From Streptomyces albogriseolus (GTDB taxonomy: Bacteria > Actinomycetota > Actinomycetes > Streptomycetales > Streptomycetaceae): a stretch of 64,000 nt of DNA. Where the stretch lies: assembly GCA_014650475.1 (NCBI GenBank), contig BMVA01000015.1, positions 62,001 through 126,000 on the forward strand, in the 5' to 3' direction. This document shows, piece after piece, positions 34,454-42,519 of the stretch (position 1 is its first letter; every line of letters starts with the position of its first letter). A model generated the notes under the pieces. That model was given only the letters and a program-made list of their open reading frames with translations. It was not told the DNA's origin and ran no database searches. The position numbers and the translations under genes are program-made.

Positions 34454-35389
34454 ATGAGCGACTCCCGCATCCGCACCCTCGGCGCCCGCGAGGCCGGCCC
34501 CGGCCGCCCCGTCTACGTCACCGGTGAGATCGGCATCAACCACAACGGCGACCTCGACAACGCCTTCCGGCTGATCGACGCCGCCGCCGACGCCGGCTGC
34601 GACGCCGTCAAGTTCCAGAAGCGCACCCCGGAGATCTGCACCCCCCGCGACCAGTGGGACATCGAGCGGGACACCCCGTGGGGCCGGATGACGTACATCG
34701 ACTACCGGCACCGCGTGGAGTTCGGCGAGGACGAGTACCGCCGGATCGACGCCTACTGCAAGGAGAGGGGCATCGACTGGTTCGCCTCCCCGTGGGACAC
34801 CGAGGCCGTCGCCTTCCTGGAGAAGTTCGACGTGCCCGCCCACAAGGTGGCCTCCGCCTCCCTCACCGACGACGAGCTGCTGCGCGAACTGCGCGCCACC
34901 GGCCGCACCGTCATCCTGTCGACCGGCATGTCCACCCCGAAGCAGATCCGCCACGCGGTCGAGGTGCTCGGCAGCGACAACATCCTGCTGTGCCACGCCA
35001 CCTCCACGTACCCGGCGAAGGCGGAGGAGCTGAACCTGCGGGTCATCAACACCCTCCAGCAGGAGTACCCGAACGTCCCGATCGGCTACTCCGGCCACGA
35101 GACCGGCCTGCAGACCACCCTCGCCGCCGTCGCCCTCGGCGCCGTCTTCGTCGAGCGCCACATCACCCTCGACCGCGCCATGTGGGGCTCCGACCAGGCC
35201 GCCTCCGTCGAGCCGCAGGGCCTGGCCCGCCTGGTCCGCGACATCCGCACCATCGAGGCCTCCCTCGGCGACGGCGTGAAGAAGGTCTACGAGTCCGAGC
35301 TCGGCCCGATGAAGAAGCTGCGCCGGGTGCCCGGCGTCGTCGCCGAGGCGGAGATCGCCACGGCCGCCGGCGAGCCCGTGTCGGTCTGA
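34454..35389 (+). CDS. NeuB-family nonulosonate (Kdn-type) synthase without SAF domain
   Basis: 311-residue NeuB-fold aldolase condensing phosphoenolpyruvate with a hexose or hexosamine (phosphate) to make a nine-carbon acid. Features are VTGEIGINHNGD, DAVKFQKR, FASPWD, KVASASLTDDELL, ILSTGMST, metal-site IGYSGHETGL and RHITLDRAMWGSD. Sialic acid synthases normally have about 346 residues and end in an antifreeze-like (SAF) domain that covers the active site; here the chain stops soon after the barrel. ATG 34454 is 14 bp after the CMP-synthetase. With the fused phosphatase next door, a 9-phosphate product from mannose-6-phosphate (Kdn-9-P) is the likeliest reading. Confidence 0.88.
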   Translation: MSDSRIRTLGAREAGPGRPVYVTGEIGINHNGDLDNAFRLIDAAADAGCDAVKFQKRTPEICTPRDQWDIERDTPWGRMTYIDYRHRVEFGEDEYRRIDAYCKERGIDWFASPWDTEAVAFLEKFDVPAHKVASASLTDDELLRELRATGRTVILSTGMSTPKQIRHAVEVLGSDNILLCHATSTYPAKAEELNLRVINTLQQEYPNVPIGYSGHETGLQTTLAAVALGAVFVERHITLDRAMWGSDQAASVEPQGLARLVRDIRTIEASLGDGVKKVYESELGPMKKLRRVPGVVAEAEIATAAGEPVSV

Positions 35390-35431
35390 CCCGCCCTCAC
35401 CCACCCCTACGACGGGAACGGTCGTACGTCG

Positions 35432-36520
35432 ATGAGCCCCCGCGCCGGCCGCACCGGCCCCCGCACGCTCGCCTTCGTGGAGAGTCCGGTCCAGCTGCTC
35501 AACGTGCTGGAGTGGGCGCACGCCCACGCGCCCGGCGCGGGACTCGCCCTCGTGGTGCTGTCCCCGGTCGACCCGATGACCCGCGGCCAGCTCCGCCGCA
35601 TGGCCGAACTGGCCCGCGAGGAGGGGCACGACGTCCGCTGGGAGGAGGCGCGCGGGGGAGCGGGCGCCCCGCTGCGCACCATAGGCGGCCTCGCCGTGCC
35701 GCTGCGCCGGGCCCGGCGGGTCGTCCTCGGCGACCCGTTCTCCCGGTACGTGCAGCTGCTGCTGACCATCACCCGGGCGCCCGAGGTGGTGGTCGTCGAC
35801 GACGGCACGGCGACCATGGAGTTCGCCGGCCAGCTCGCCCGCGGTGAACGCCTGGTGCGCTGGCACCGCAAGGGCGGCCGCCCCGGCCCCCGCGACCTGG
35901 CCCTCGCCCCGGTGTCCGCCGCCGCCCGGCGCCGGCTCACCCCCGGCGAGGGCCGCACGGTGGAGGTCTTTACCTCCATGCCGATGGCGGACGTCCCGCC
36001 CGGCGTCACCGTGCGCGCCCACACCTTCGCTTGGACCCGCGACCGCTTCGGACCGCCGCGCGTCACCCGGGGCGCCGACCTGGTGGGCACCTCCCTGGTG
36101 GAGACGGGCGTGGTGGACGCCGACTCCTACGTGCGGGCGGTCGGCGCGCTCGCCCGGACCCACGGCGCCCGGCGCTACTTCGCGCACCGCCGGGAGACCA
36201 CCGAGAAGCTGCACCGGCTGGCCGTCGAGACCGGCCTGGAGATCGTCCGCCCCGAACTGCCCCTGGAACTGGTCGCCCGCCGCGGCCCCGTGGGACGTAC
36301 GGTCGTCAGCTTCCCCTCCACCGTCGTCCACACCCTGCCGCTCGCGCTGGCCGGTACCGGGGTGCGGATCGCGGTGTGCGACATCGACCCGGCGTGGCTC
36401 ACCGCCCACGCCTCCCCGCGCGCCCGGGGCTTCCTCGCCGACGTGGTCGGCACCGCGCGCGACGCGCACCGTCTGCGCCCCGCCGCGCCCCCGGGTCCTG
36501 GCCCGCTGTCCGCCAGATGA
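35432..36520 (+). CDS. GT52-like sialyltransferase-family protein
   Basis: 362 residues. The opening TLAFVESPVQLLNVLEWAHA is typical of GT52/CST-type bacterial sialyltransferases and related polysialyl enzymes. VVVDDGTATMEFAG supplies an acidic-Gly motif, YFAHRRE stands at the HP-motif position and VVSFPSTVVHTLP at the Ser motif. No membrane helix is seen. It is the last gene of the rightward operon, 42 bp after the NeuB homologue, and is expected to transfer the CMP-activated nonulosonic acid onto the polymer. Linkage and acceptor cannot be read from sequence. Confidence 0.72.
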   Translation: MSPRAGRTGPRTLAFVESPVQLLNVLEWAHAHAPGAGLALVVLSPVDPMTRGQLRRMAELAREEGHDVRWEEARGGAGAPLRTIGGLAVPLRRARRVVLGDPFSRYVQLLLTITRAPEVVVVDDGTATMEFAGQLARGERLVRWHRKGGRPGPRDLALAPVSAAARRRLTPGEGRTVEVFTSMPMADVPPGVTVRAHTFAWTRDRFGPPRVTRGADLVGTSLVETGVVDADSYVRAVGALARTHGARRYFAHRRETTEKLHRLAVETGLEIVRPELPLELVARRGPVGRTVVSFPSTVVHTLPLALAGTGVRIAVCDIDPAWLTAHASPRARGFLADVVGTARDAHRLRPAAPPGPGPLSAR

Positions 36521-36755
36521 ACCGGTCGGCGTGGGCTGGGCCGGACGTGGTAACCGTGGAAGTACGGAAGGTGCCGACGCCGCGCGGGGGGCTGTGACCG
36601 ACCTCATGGCCCGGCAGGCCGAGCGCCCCCTACCCTCCCGAAAGGGCGGTGAGTGTACCCATCTCACTGAACGGCTATGCGTAGGGCAGCCGGATTTTCT
36701 CCCTCCAACGGGCTGATTTTTCTTGATCAGGGGGAGGTGGAGCGCTTCGGAGCCC

Positions 36756-36761
36756 TACTCT
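36756..36761 (+). promoter_or_regulatory. -10 element of probable leaderless promoter
   Basis: TACTCT stands 7 bases before GTG 36769 with no intervening ribosome binding site. The same spacing occurs at 22506 and 31857. Confidence 0.4.
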
Positions 36762-36768
36762 TCAAAGG

Positions 36769-38010
36769 GTGAAGCCACTGATGTCACTGGAGTCCGAGAT
36801 CGATCTCCCCGGGGGAGCGGTGCTCCCCGGCGCGCTGCCCGAGGCACTGCGCGCGGAACTCGTGGCGTTCCGGCGAGACCTCCATATGCACCCGGAGCTG
36901 GGCAACCAGGAGTTCCGTACCACCGCCGCGATCAAGGAACGCCTGCAGCGCGTGGGGTTGCGCCCCCGCGTACTGTCCAGCGGGACCGGGGTGATCTGTG
37001 ACATCGGGACGGACGAGGAGGCCGGCACCGACGCCGCCATGCTCGCCCTGCGCGCCGACATCGACGCCCTGCCCATCCCCGACATGAAGGCCGGCTGCGC
37101 CTACCGGTCCACCGTGCCCGACCGCGCCCACGCCTGCGGTCACGACGTGCACACCACCGTGGTGCTCGGCGCCGGTCTGGTGCTGGCCGAACTGCACCGC
37201 CAGGGCCTGCTGCCCCGCCCGGTCCGGCTGATCTTCCAGCCCGCCGAGGAGGTGCTGCCCGGCGGCGCCGCCGACGCCATCGCCGACGGCGCGCTCGAGG
37301 GCGTCGGCCGGATCCTCGCCGTGCACTGCGACCCGCGCGTCGACGCCGGCCGGATCGGGCTGCGCCAGGGCGCCATCACGTCCGCCTGCGACCGGCTGGA
37401 GATCGCTCTGGAGGGCCCTGGCGGCCACACCGCCCGCCCGCACCTGACCACCGACCTCGTCACCGCGGCCGCCCGGGTCGTCACCGACGTGCCCGCGCTG
37501 GTCGGCCGCCGGGTCGACAGCCGCAGCGGCCTCGCCGTCACCTGGGGCCGCGTCGAGTCCGGCCACGCGCCCAACGTCATCCCGCAGCACGCCGAACTCT
37601 CCGGCACCGTCCGCTGCCTGGACCTGGAGACCTGGCGGCAGGCGCCGGACATCGTGGTCGCGGCCATCGACGAGGTGGCCAATCTGCACCGGGCCAAGTC
37701 GGAGATCACCTACGTGCGGGGCGTCCCGCCGGTCGTGAACGAGGCCGGGGCCACCGAGCTGCTGCGCGACGCGATGATCGCCCGGCGCGGCACCGAGGCG
37801 GTCGAGGGCACCGAACAGAGCCTGGGCGGCGAGGACTTCTCCTGGTACCTGGAGCGCGTCCCGGGCGCCATGGCCCGCCTCGGCGTCCGCACCCCCGGTG
37901 AGCGCACCGTGCGCGACCTGCACCAGGGCGACTTCGACGTGGACGAGCACGCCATCACCGTCGGCGTGGAGCTGTTCACCGCCGCGGCCCTGCTGGACGC
38001 GCTGCGGTAA
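36769..38010 (+). CDS. M20-family amidohydrolase
   Basis: 413-residue dimetal amidohydrolase of the M20D group (aminoacylase, hippurate hydrolase or N-acetyl-amino-acid hydrolase relatives). Metal-site motifs are visible: FRRDLHMHPELGNQEF, HACGHDVHTT, FQPAEEVLPGGA, HCDPRVDAGRIG and GGEDFSWYLERVPGAM. The dimerisation domain sits between. GTG 36769 looks leaderless; ATG 36781 is an alternative. It is followed by a strong terminator, so it is monocistronic. Substrate unknown. Confidence 0.88.
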   Translation: MKPLMSLESEIDLPGGAVLPGALPEALRAELVAFRRDLHMHPELGNQEFRTTAAIKERLQRVGLRPRVLSSGTGVICDIGTDEEAGTDAAMLALRADIDALPIPDMKAGCAYRSTVPDRAHACGHDVHTTVVLGAGLVLAELHRQGLLPRPVRLIFQPAEEVLPGGAADAIADGALEGVGRILAVHCDPRVDAGRIGLRQGAITSACDRLEIALEGPGGHTARPHLTTDLVTAAARVVTDVPALVGRRVDSRSGLAVTWGRVESGHAPNVIPQHAELSGTVRCLDLETWRQAPDIVVAAIDEVANLHRAKSEITYVRGVPPVVNEAGATELLRDAMIARRGTEAVEGTEQSLGGEDFSWYLERVPGAMARLGVRTPGERTVRDLHQGDFDVDEHAITVGVELFTAAALLDALR

Positions 38011-38053
38011 GAGGCGCAGCGTGGACGCCCCGTGACGGACGGCGTCCGCGTGA

Positions 38054-38092
38054 CGAGGGCGGCCGTGTCCCCGGCGGACACGGCCGCCCTCG
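38054..38092 (+). terminator. Terminator of M20 gene
   Basis: A perfect 17-bp stem (CGAGGGCGGCCGTGTCC) with a 5-base loop, 43 bp after the stop codon. Confidence 0.85.
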
Positions 38093-38269
38093 CGTGTCGT
38101 ACCTCCCCGGGCCCGCTCCGCTTGCGGCCGGGTCCCCTGGGGTGCAGCGTGGGGCCGTGCAGACGTGCATGCCCGTTTCGCTCCCCTGCGACCCCCTGGT
38201 TCACAAGGGCGTAACCGGCCATCGGCACGAATGGATAACGGCCCCGCTCGACCCCGTTCCCAGGAGTGT

Positions 38270-38281
38270 CTACGCGCGTTA
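38270..38281. promoter_or_regulatory. Nucleoside-regulon operator, copy 1
   Basis: CTACGCGCGTTA, one changed half-site of the palindrome CTACGCGCGTAG, lies 54 bp before the BMP lipoprotein start. The same TCTACGCGCGTTAAT context recurs at copy 2 (39613-39627). Confidence 0.7.
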
Positions 38282-38335
38282 ATGTGCGCCGAACCGAGCA
38301 CCCGCTGCGGGGCTTTGGAGAATGGGGAACTTCAG

Positions 38336-39385
38336 ATGCGTCGGATATCCAAACTGACCCGCGTAGCGGTGGGGGTCGCTTCGCTGGCGCTCGCCGCCAC
38401 CGCCTGCGGCGGAACCAGCAGTGACAACGGTGACAGCGGGGGTTCCAAGGACGACCTCGGCGTCGCCATCGCCTACGACATCGGCGGCAAGGGCGACCAG
38501 TCCTTCAACGACGCCGCGTTCGCCGGCCTCACCAAGGCCAAGGAGGAGTTCGGCTTCAAGACCGCCGACGTCGAGCCCACCGAGGGCGAGACCGACGCGG
38601 ACAAGGAGCAGCGCCTGGCGTCGCTGGCCCGCCAGGGCTACAACCCGGTCATCGGCGTGGGCTTCGCCTACGGCCCCGCGATGGAGGCCGTCGCCGCCAA
38701 GTACCCCGACACCACGTTCGGCATCGTCGACTCCGTCGTCGAGGGCGAGAACGTCGCCTCCCTGGTCTTCGCCGAGGAGCAGGCCTCTTACCTCGCCGGT
38801 GTGGCCGCCGCCAAGGCCACCAAGAGCAACACGGTCGGCTTCGTCGGCGGTGTGGACATCCCGCTCATCCACAAGTTCCAGGCCGGCTACGAGCAGGGCG
38901 TCAAGGACACCAACTCCAAGGTCAAGGTCATCCCGCAGTACCTGACGCAGACCGCGGAGGAGGGCGGCTTCTCCAGCCCCGACAAGGGCAAGGCCGCCGC
39001 CGAAGGCCAGATCGAGAAGGGCGCGGACGTCATCTACCAGGCGGCCGGCCTCTCCGGCCAGGGCGTCATCGAGGCCGCGGCCAAGGCGAAGGTCTGGGCG
39101 ATCGGCGTCGACTCCGACCAGTACAACCAGGAAGCCCTCGCCGCCTACAAGGACTTCATCCTCACGTCCGCCCTGAAGGACGTCGGCGGCGCGGTCTACA
39201 CGCTGACCAAGTCGGTCCAGGACGGCAAGCCGCTCACCGGCACCCAGGTCTTCGACCTCAAGGTCAACGGCGTCGGCCTCTCCGACAGCAACCCCAAGAT
39301 GGCCGAGATCCCCGGCCTGAAGGAAGCCGTGGACAAGGCCAAGAAGGGCATCACCGACGGCACCATCAAGGTCAACACGGAGTGA
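38336..39385 (+). CDS. BMP-family nucleoside-binding lipoprotein (copy 1)
   Basis: 349-residue substrate-binding lipoprotein of a BmpA/PnrA-type ABC importer. The signal peptide ends in a lipobox (LAATAC) with Cys at residue 22. The binding fold has the family motifs VAIAYDIGGKGDQSFND, NPVIGVGFAY, FGIVDSV, AEEQASYLAGVAAA, GFVGGVDIPLIHKF, and WAIGVDSDQYNQ. Relatives bind purine nucleosides. ATG 38336 follows GGGGAA. Preceded by operator copy 1 and followed by its own terminator, so its mRNA is separate from the ABC operon. It is a tandem duplicate of the next gene, with the same length and no obvious indels. Confidence 0.93.
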   Translation: MRRISKLTRVAVGVASLALAATACGGTSSDNGDSGGSKDDLGVAIAYDIGGKGDQSFNDAAFAGLTKAKEEFGFKTADVEPTEGETDADKEQRLASLARQGYNPVIGVGFAYGPAMEAVAAKYPDTTFGIVDSVVEGENVASLVFAEEQASYLAGVAAAKATKSNTVGFVGGVDIPLIHKFQAGYEQGVKDTNSKVKVIPQYLTQTAEEGGFSSPDKGKAAAEGQIEKGADVIYQAAGLSGQGVIEAAAKAKVWAIGVDSDQYNQEALAAYKDFILTSALKDVGGAVYTLTKSVQDGKPLTGTQVFDLKVNGVGLSDSNPKMAEIPGLKEAVDKAKKGITDGTIKVNTE

Positions 39386-39425
39386 CCTCGCTGCCGGACC
39401 CCGTCCGGCACGGAGACCTCCCGTA

Positions 39426-39462
39426 CGAAGCGGGCGGGCGCAACCGGCGCCCGCCCGCTTCG
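39426..39462 (+). terminator. Terminator of first BMP gene
   Basis: Perfect 16-bp stem CGAAGCGGGCGGGCGC with a 5-base loop, 40 bp after the stop. Confidence 0.85.
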
Positions 39463-39613
39463 TCGTGCCCTGAGCCGGAGGCGTCCGCGGAGGGCTCCGG
39501 CGCTCACCCACCGCCACCCTCTGTTTGCGAACAGCAACGGCCCGTCCCGCAGGGCGGAACCGGCTTGAACACGGGCGCATAACAAGGTGGACAGAAGGGG
39601 TTTTCAGGCAGGT

Positions 39614-39625
39614 CTACGCGCGTTA
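39614..39625. promoter_or_regulatory. Nucleoside-regulon operator, copy 2
   Basis: CTACGCGCGTTA, identical to copy 1 over TCTACGCGCGTTAAT, 65 bp before the second BMP gene. Confidence 0.7.
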
Positions 39626-39690
39626 ATCTGCGGCGAAGCCAGCGCCGTAGCTGTACCGTCCCGGCGCTTGTACGACTAGGAGCACCACAC

Positions 39691-40740
39691 ATGCGCCGGA
39701 TTTCCCGGATCACGGTCGCAGGCGCAGCGACCGCCTCCCTGGCCCTCGCCCTCTCCGCCTGCGGCGGCACCTCGACCTCCTCGGGCTCCTCGGAGTCGAA
39801 GGAGGGCAAGGGTCTCGCCATCGCGTACGACGTCGGCGGCAAGGGCGACCAGTCCTTCAACGACGCCGCGTACGCGGGCCTGGAGAAGGCCAAGAAGGAG
39901 TTCGGCTACGAGACGGCCGATGTCGAGCCCACCGACGGTGAGACCGACGCCGACAAGGAGCAGCGCCTCGCCTCGCTGGCGAAGCAGGGCTACAACCCGG
40001 TCGTCGGCGTCGGCTACGCCTACGCGTCCGCCGTGAAGGCCGCCGCGGAGAAGTTCCCCGACACCACCTTCGGCATCGTCGACGACGCCACCGTCGAGGC
40101 GGAGAACGTCGCCGACCTGGTGTTCTCCGAGGAGCAGGCCTCCTACCTGGCCGGTGTCGCCGCCGCCAAGAGCACCAAGACCGACGTCGTCGGCTTCGTG
40201 GGCGGTGTGGACATCCCGCTGATCCACAAGTTCCGCGCCGGCTTCGAGCAGGGCGTCAAGGACACCGACCCCAAGGTCAAGGTCATCTCCCAGTTCCTCA
40301 CGCAGACCGCGGAGGAGGGCGGCTTCTCCAGCCCCGACAAGGGCAAGAGCGCCGCCGAGGGCCAGATCGAGAAGAAGGCCGACGTCGTCTACGCGGCCGC
40401 CGGTCTGTCCGGTCAGGGTGTCATCGAGGCCGCCGCCGCCAACAAGGTGTGGGCGATCGGCGTCGACTCCGACCAGTACAAGCAGGAAGCCCTCGCCAAG
40501 TACAAGGACTCGATCCTGACCTCGGCGATGAAGGATGTCGCCAAGGCGGTCTACAACCTCGCGAAGTCGGTCGAGGACGGCAAGCCCGCGACCGGTATCG
40601 TCAAGGGCGATCTCAAGACGGGTGAGGTGAGCCTGTCGAACTCCAACCCGAAGTTCGCGGACGACGCCGAGCTCCAGAAAGCCATCGAGACGGCCAAGGA
40701 GAAGATCATCAGCGGCGAGATCAAGGTCAAGTCGAGCTGA
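39691..40740 (+). CDS. BMP-family nucleoside-binding lipoprotein (copy 2)
   Basis: 349-residue paralogue of the preceding lipoprotein, carrying the same ligand-binding motifs (LAIAYDVGGKGDQSFND, GFVGGVDIPLIHKF, WAIGVDSDQYKQ). The lipobox is LALSAC. TAGGAG precedes ATG 39691. Differences from copy 1 gather in the linker after the lipid Cys and in the C-terminal 40 residues, so the two may differ in ligand preference or expression. It lies directly upstream of the ABC genes but is separated from them by a strong terminator and operator copy 3. Confidence 0.93.
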   Translation: MRRISRITVAGAATASLALALSACGGTSTSSGSSESKEGKGLAIAYDVGGKGDQSFNDAAYAGLEKAKKEFGYETADVEPTDGETDADKEQRLASLAKQGYNPVVGVGYAYASAVKAAAEKFPDTTFGIVDDATVEAENVADLVFSEEQASYLAGVAAAKSTKTDVVGFVGGVDIPLIHKFRAGFEQGVKDTDPKVKVISQFLTQTAEEGGFSSPDKGKSAAEGQIEKKADVVYAAAGLSGQGVIEAAAANKVWAIGVDSDQYKQEALAKYKDSILTSAMKDVAKAVYNLAKSVEDGKPATGIVKGDLKTGEVSLSNSNPKFADDAELQKAIETAKEKIISGEIKVKSS

Positions 40741-40776
40741 GTCACACCCTGAACCACTGCGGGGTCGCGACCGCTC

Positions 40777-40813
40777 GACGGGGTGCGAGGAGCCTGGCTC
40801 CTCGCACCCCGTC
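40777..40813 (+). terminator. Terminator of second BMP gene
   Basis: An 18-bp inverted repeat (GACGGGGTGCGAGGAGCC and complement) with one base between arms; the loop is effectively the central CCTGG. Confidence 0.85.
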
Positions 40814-40850
40814 GGTCAGGTGTGCCACCCCTTTGTATGCCGTAGGGGCG

Positions 40851-40862
40851 CTACGCGCGTAG
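40851..40862. promoter_or_regulatory. Nucleoside-regulon operator, copy 3
   Basis: CTACGCGCGTAG, perfect 12-bp palindrome, 28 bp before the probable translation start of the ABC ATPase. Confidence 0.75.
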
Positions 40863-40938
40863 ACGGCCCCCGTCCCCAGGAGAGTGCGTCATCAACGCGT
40901 CCAGCAGCCCTCCGGCCGGAGCGGCGGTCAACGAAACG

Positions 40939-42519
40939 GTGACCGCCGTGGAGCTCGCCGGGATCACCAAGCGCTTCCCCGGTGTCGTCGCCAACCACGA
41001 CATCCACCTGACCGTCCGCAAGGGCACCGTCCACGCCCTCGTCGGCGAGAACGGCGCCGGCAAGTCGACCCTGATGAAGATCCTCTACGGCATGCAGAAG
41101 CCGGACGAGGGCACCATCACGGTCCACGGCGAGCAGGTGAACTTCTCGTCGCCCGCCGACGCCATCGCGCGCGGCATCGGCATGGTGCACCAGCACTTCA
41201 TGCTGGCCGACAACCTCACCGTCCTCGAGAACGTCGTCCTCGGCAGCGAGAAGCTCCACGGCATCGGCGGCAAGGCCCGCCGCCGCATCAAGGAGCTGTC
41301 CGAGCGCTACGGCCTGGAGGTGCGCCCCGACGTCCTGGTCGAGGAGCTGGGCGTCGCCGCCCGCCAGCGCGTGGAGATCCTCAAGGTCCTCTACCGCGGC
41401 GCCACCACCCTGATCCTCGACGAGCCGACCGCCGTGCTCGTCCCGCACGAGGTCGACGCGCTCTTCGACAACCTGCGCGAGCTCAAGGCCGAGGGCCTGT
41501 CCGTCATCTTCATCTCCCACAAGCTGGGCGAGGTGCTGTCCGTCGCCGACGACATCACCGTCATCCGCCGCGGCACCACGGTCGGCACCGCCGTGCCCTC
41601 CGAGACCACCCCGCGCCAGCTCGCCGAGCTGATGGTCGGCAGCGAGCTGCCCACCCCGGAGACGGCCGAGTCCACGGTCACCGACCGGCCCGTCATCACC
41701 GTCGACAAGCTGCGCCTGGCCGCCCCCGGCGGCAAGGCCCTCCTCGACGACATCACCTTCACCATCCACGAGGGCGAGATCCTGGGCATCGCCGGCGTCG
41801 AGGGCAACGGCCAGACCGAACTGGTCGACGCCCTCATCGGCCTGCGCCACGCCGACTCCGGCGTGATCCGGCTGGCCGACGAGGAGATCACCGCCTGGCC
41901 CACCCGCAAGCGCCGCGAGGAGGGCATCGGCTACATCCCCGAGGACCGCCACCGCCACGGCCTGCTGCTGGAGGCGCCCCTCTGGGAGAACCGCATCCTC
42001 GGCCACGTCACGGAGAAGCCCAACGCCAAGGGCGTCTGGCTGGACCCGAAGGCCGCCCAGGAGGACACCCGCCGCATCGTCGCCGAGTACGACGTCCGCA
42101 CCCCCGGCATCGACGTCACCGCGGCCTCCCTGTCCGGCGGCAACCAGCAGAAGCTGATCGTCGGCCGCGAGATGAGCCACACGCCGCGCTTCCTGATCGC
42201 CGCCCACCCCACCCGCGGTGTGGACGTCGGCGCGCAGGCCGCGATCTGGGACCACATCCGCGAGGCCCGCCGCGAGGGGCTGGCCGTGCTGCTGATCTCC
42301 GCCGACCTGGACGAGCTGATCGGCCTGTCCGACACCCTCCGCGTGATCTACGACGGCAAGCTGGTCGCCGACGCCGACCCGGCCAGCATCACCCCGGAGG
42401 AACTCGGCACCGCGATGACCGGCGCCGCCGAGGGCCACCTCGAACACGAAGAGACCCCTGCCGAGACCCAGGCCGACGTGTCCAAGTCCGCCGAGTCTCC
42501 GGAAGACGAGGCCCGCTGA
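40939..42519 (+). CDS. ABC transporter ATPase for nucleoside uptake (two ATP-binding domains)
   Basis: At least 526 residues with two ATPase halves, as in sugar and BMP-type nucleoside importers. The first half has Walker A GENGAGKST and Walker B TLILDEPTAV; the second has a degenerate Walker A (GVEGNGQTE), signature LSGGNQQK and a Walker B-like RFLIAAHPTRGVD. The second half in this family is usually less active. GTG 40939 is the first ordinary start but lacks a ribosome binding site. AGGAG at 40878-40882 points instead to an in-frame ATC at 40891, which would add 16 residues (INASSSPPAGAAVNET). The stop overlaps the first permease (TGATG). Confidence 0.93.
   Translation: MTAVELAGITKRFPGVVANHDIHLTVRKGTVHALVGENGAGKSTLMKILYGMQKPDEGTITVHGEQVNFSSPADAIARGIGMVHQHFMLADNLTVLENVVLGSEKLHGIGGKARRRIKELSERYGLEVRPDVLVEELGVAARQRVEILKVLYRGATTLILDEPTAVLVPHEVDALFDNLRELKAEGLSVIFISHKLGEVLSVADDITVIRRGTTVGTAVPSETTPRQLAELMVGSELPTPETAESTVTDRPVITVDKLRLAAPGGKALLDDITFTIHEGEILGIAGVEGNGQTELVDALIGLRHADSGVIRLADEEITAWPTRKRREEGIGYIPEDRHRHGLLLEAPLWENRILGHVTEKPNAKGVWLDPKAAQEDTRRIVAEYDVRTPGIDVTAASLSGGNQQKLIVGREMSHTPRFLIAAHPTRGVDVGAQAAIWDHIREARREGLAVLLISADLDELIGLSDTLRVIYDGKLVADADPASITPEELGTAMTGAAEGHLEHEETPAETQADVSKSAESPEDEAR

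Larger units (their letters stand above)
38011..38335. other. 325-bp intergenic region before first BMP gene
   Basis: Contains the terminator at 38054-38092 and the promoter region of the BMP lipoprotein gene with the palindromic site 38270-38281. No coding sequence was found. Confidence 0.7.
39386..39690. other. 305-bp intergenic region between BMP genes
   Basis: Contains the terminator at 39426-39462 and the second operator at 39614-39625. No gene seen. Confidence 0.7.
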
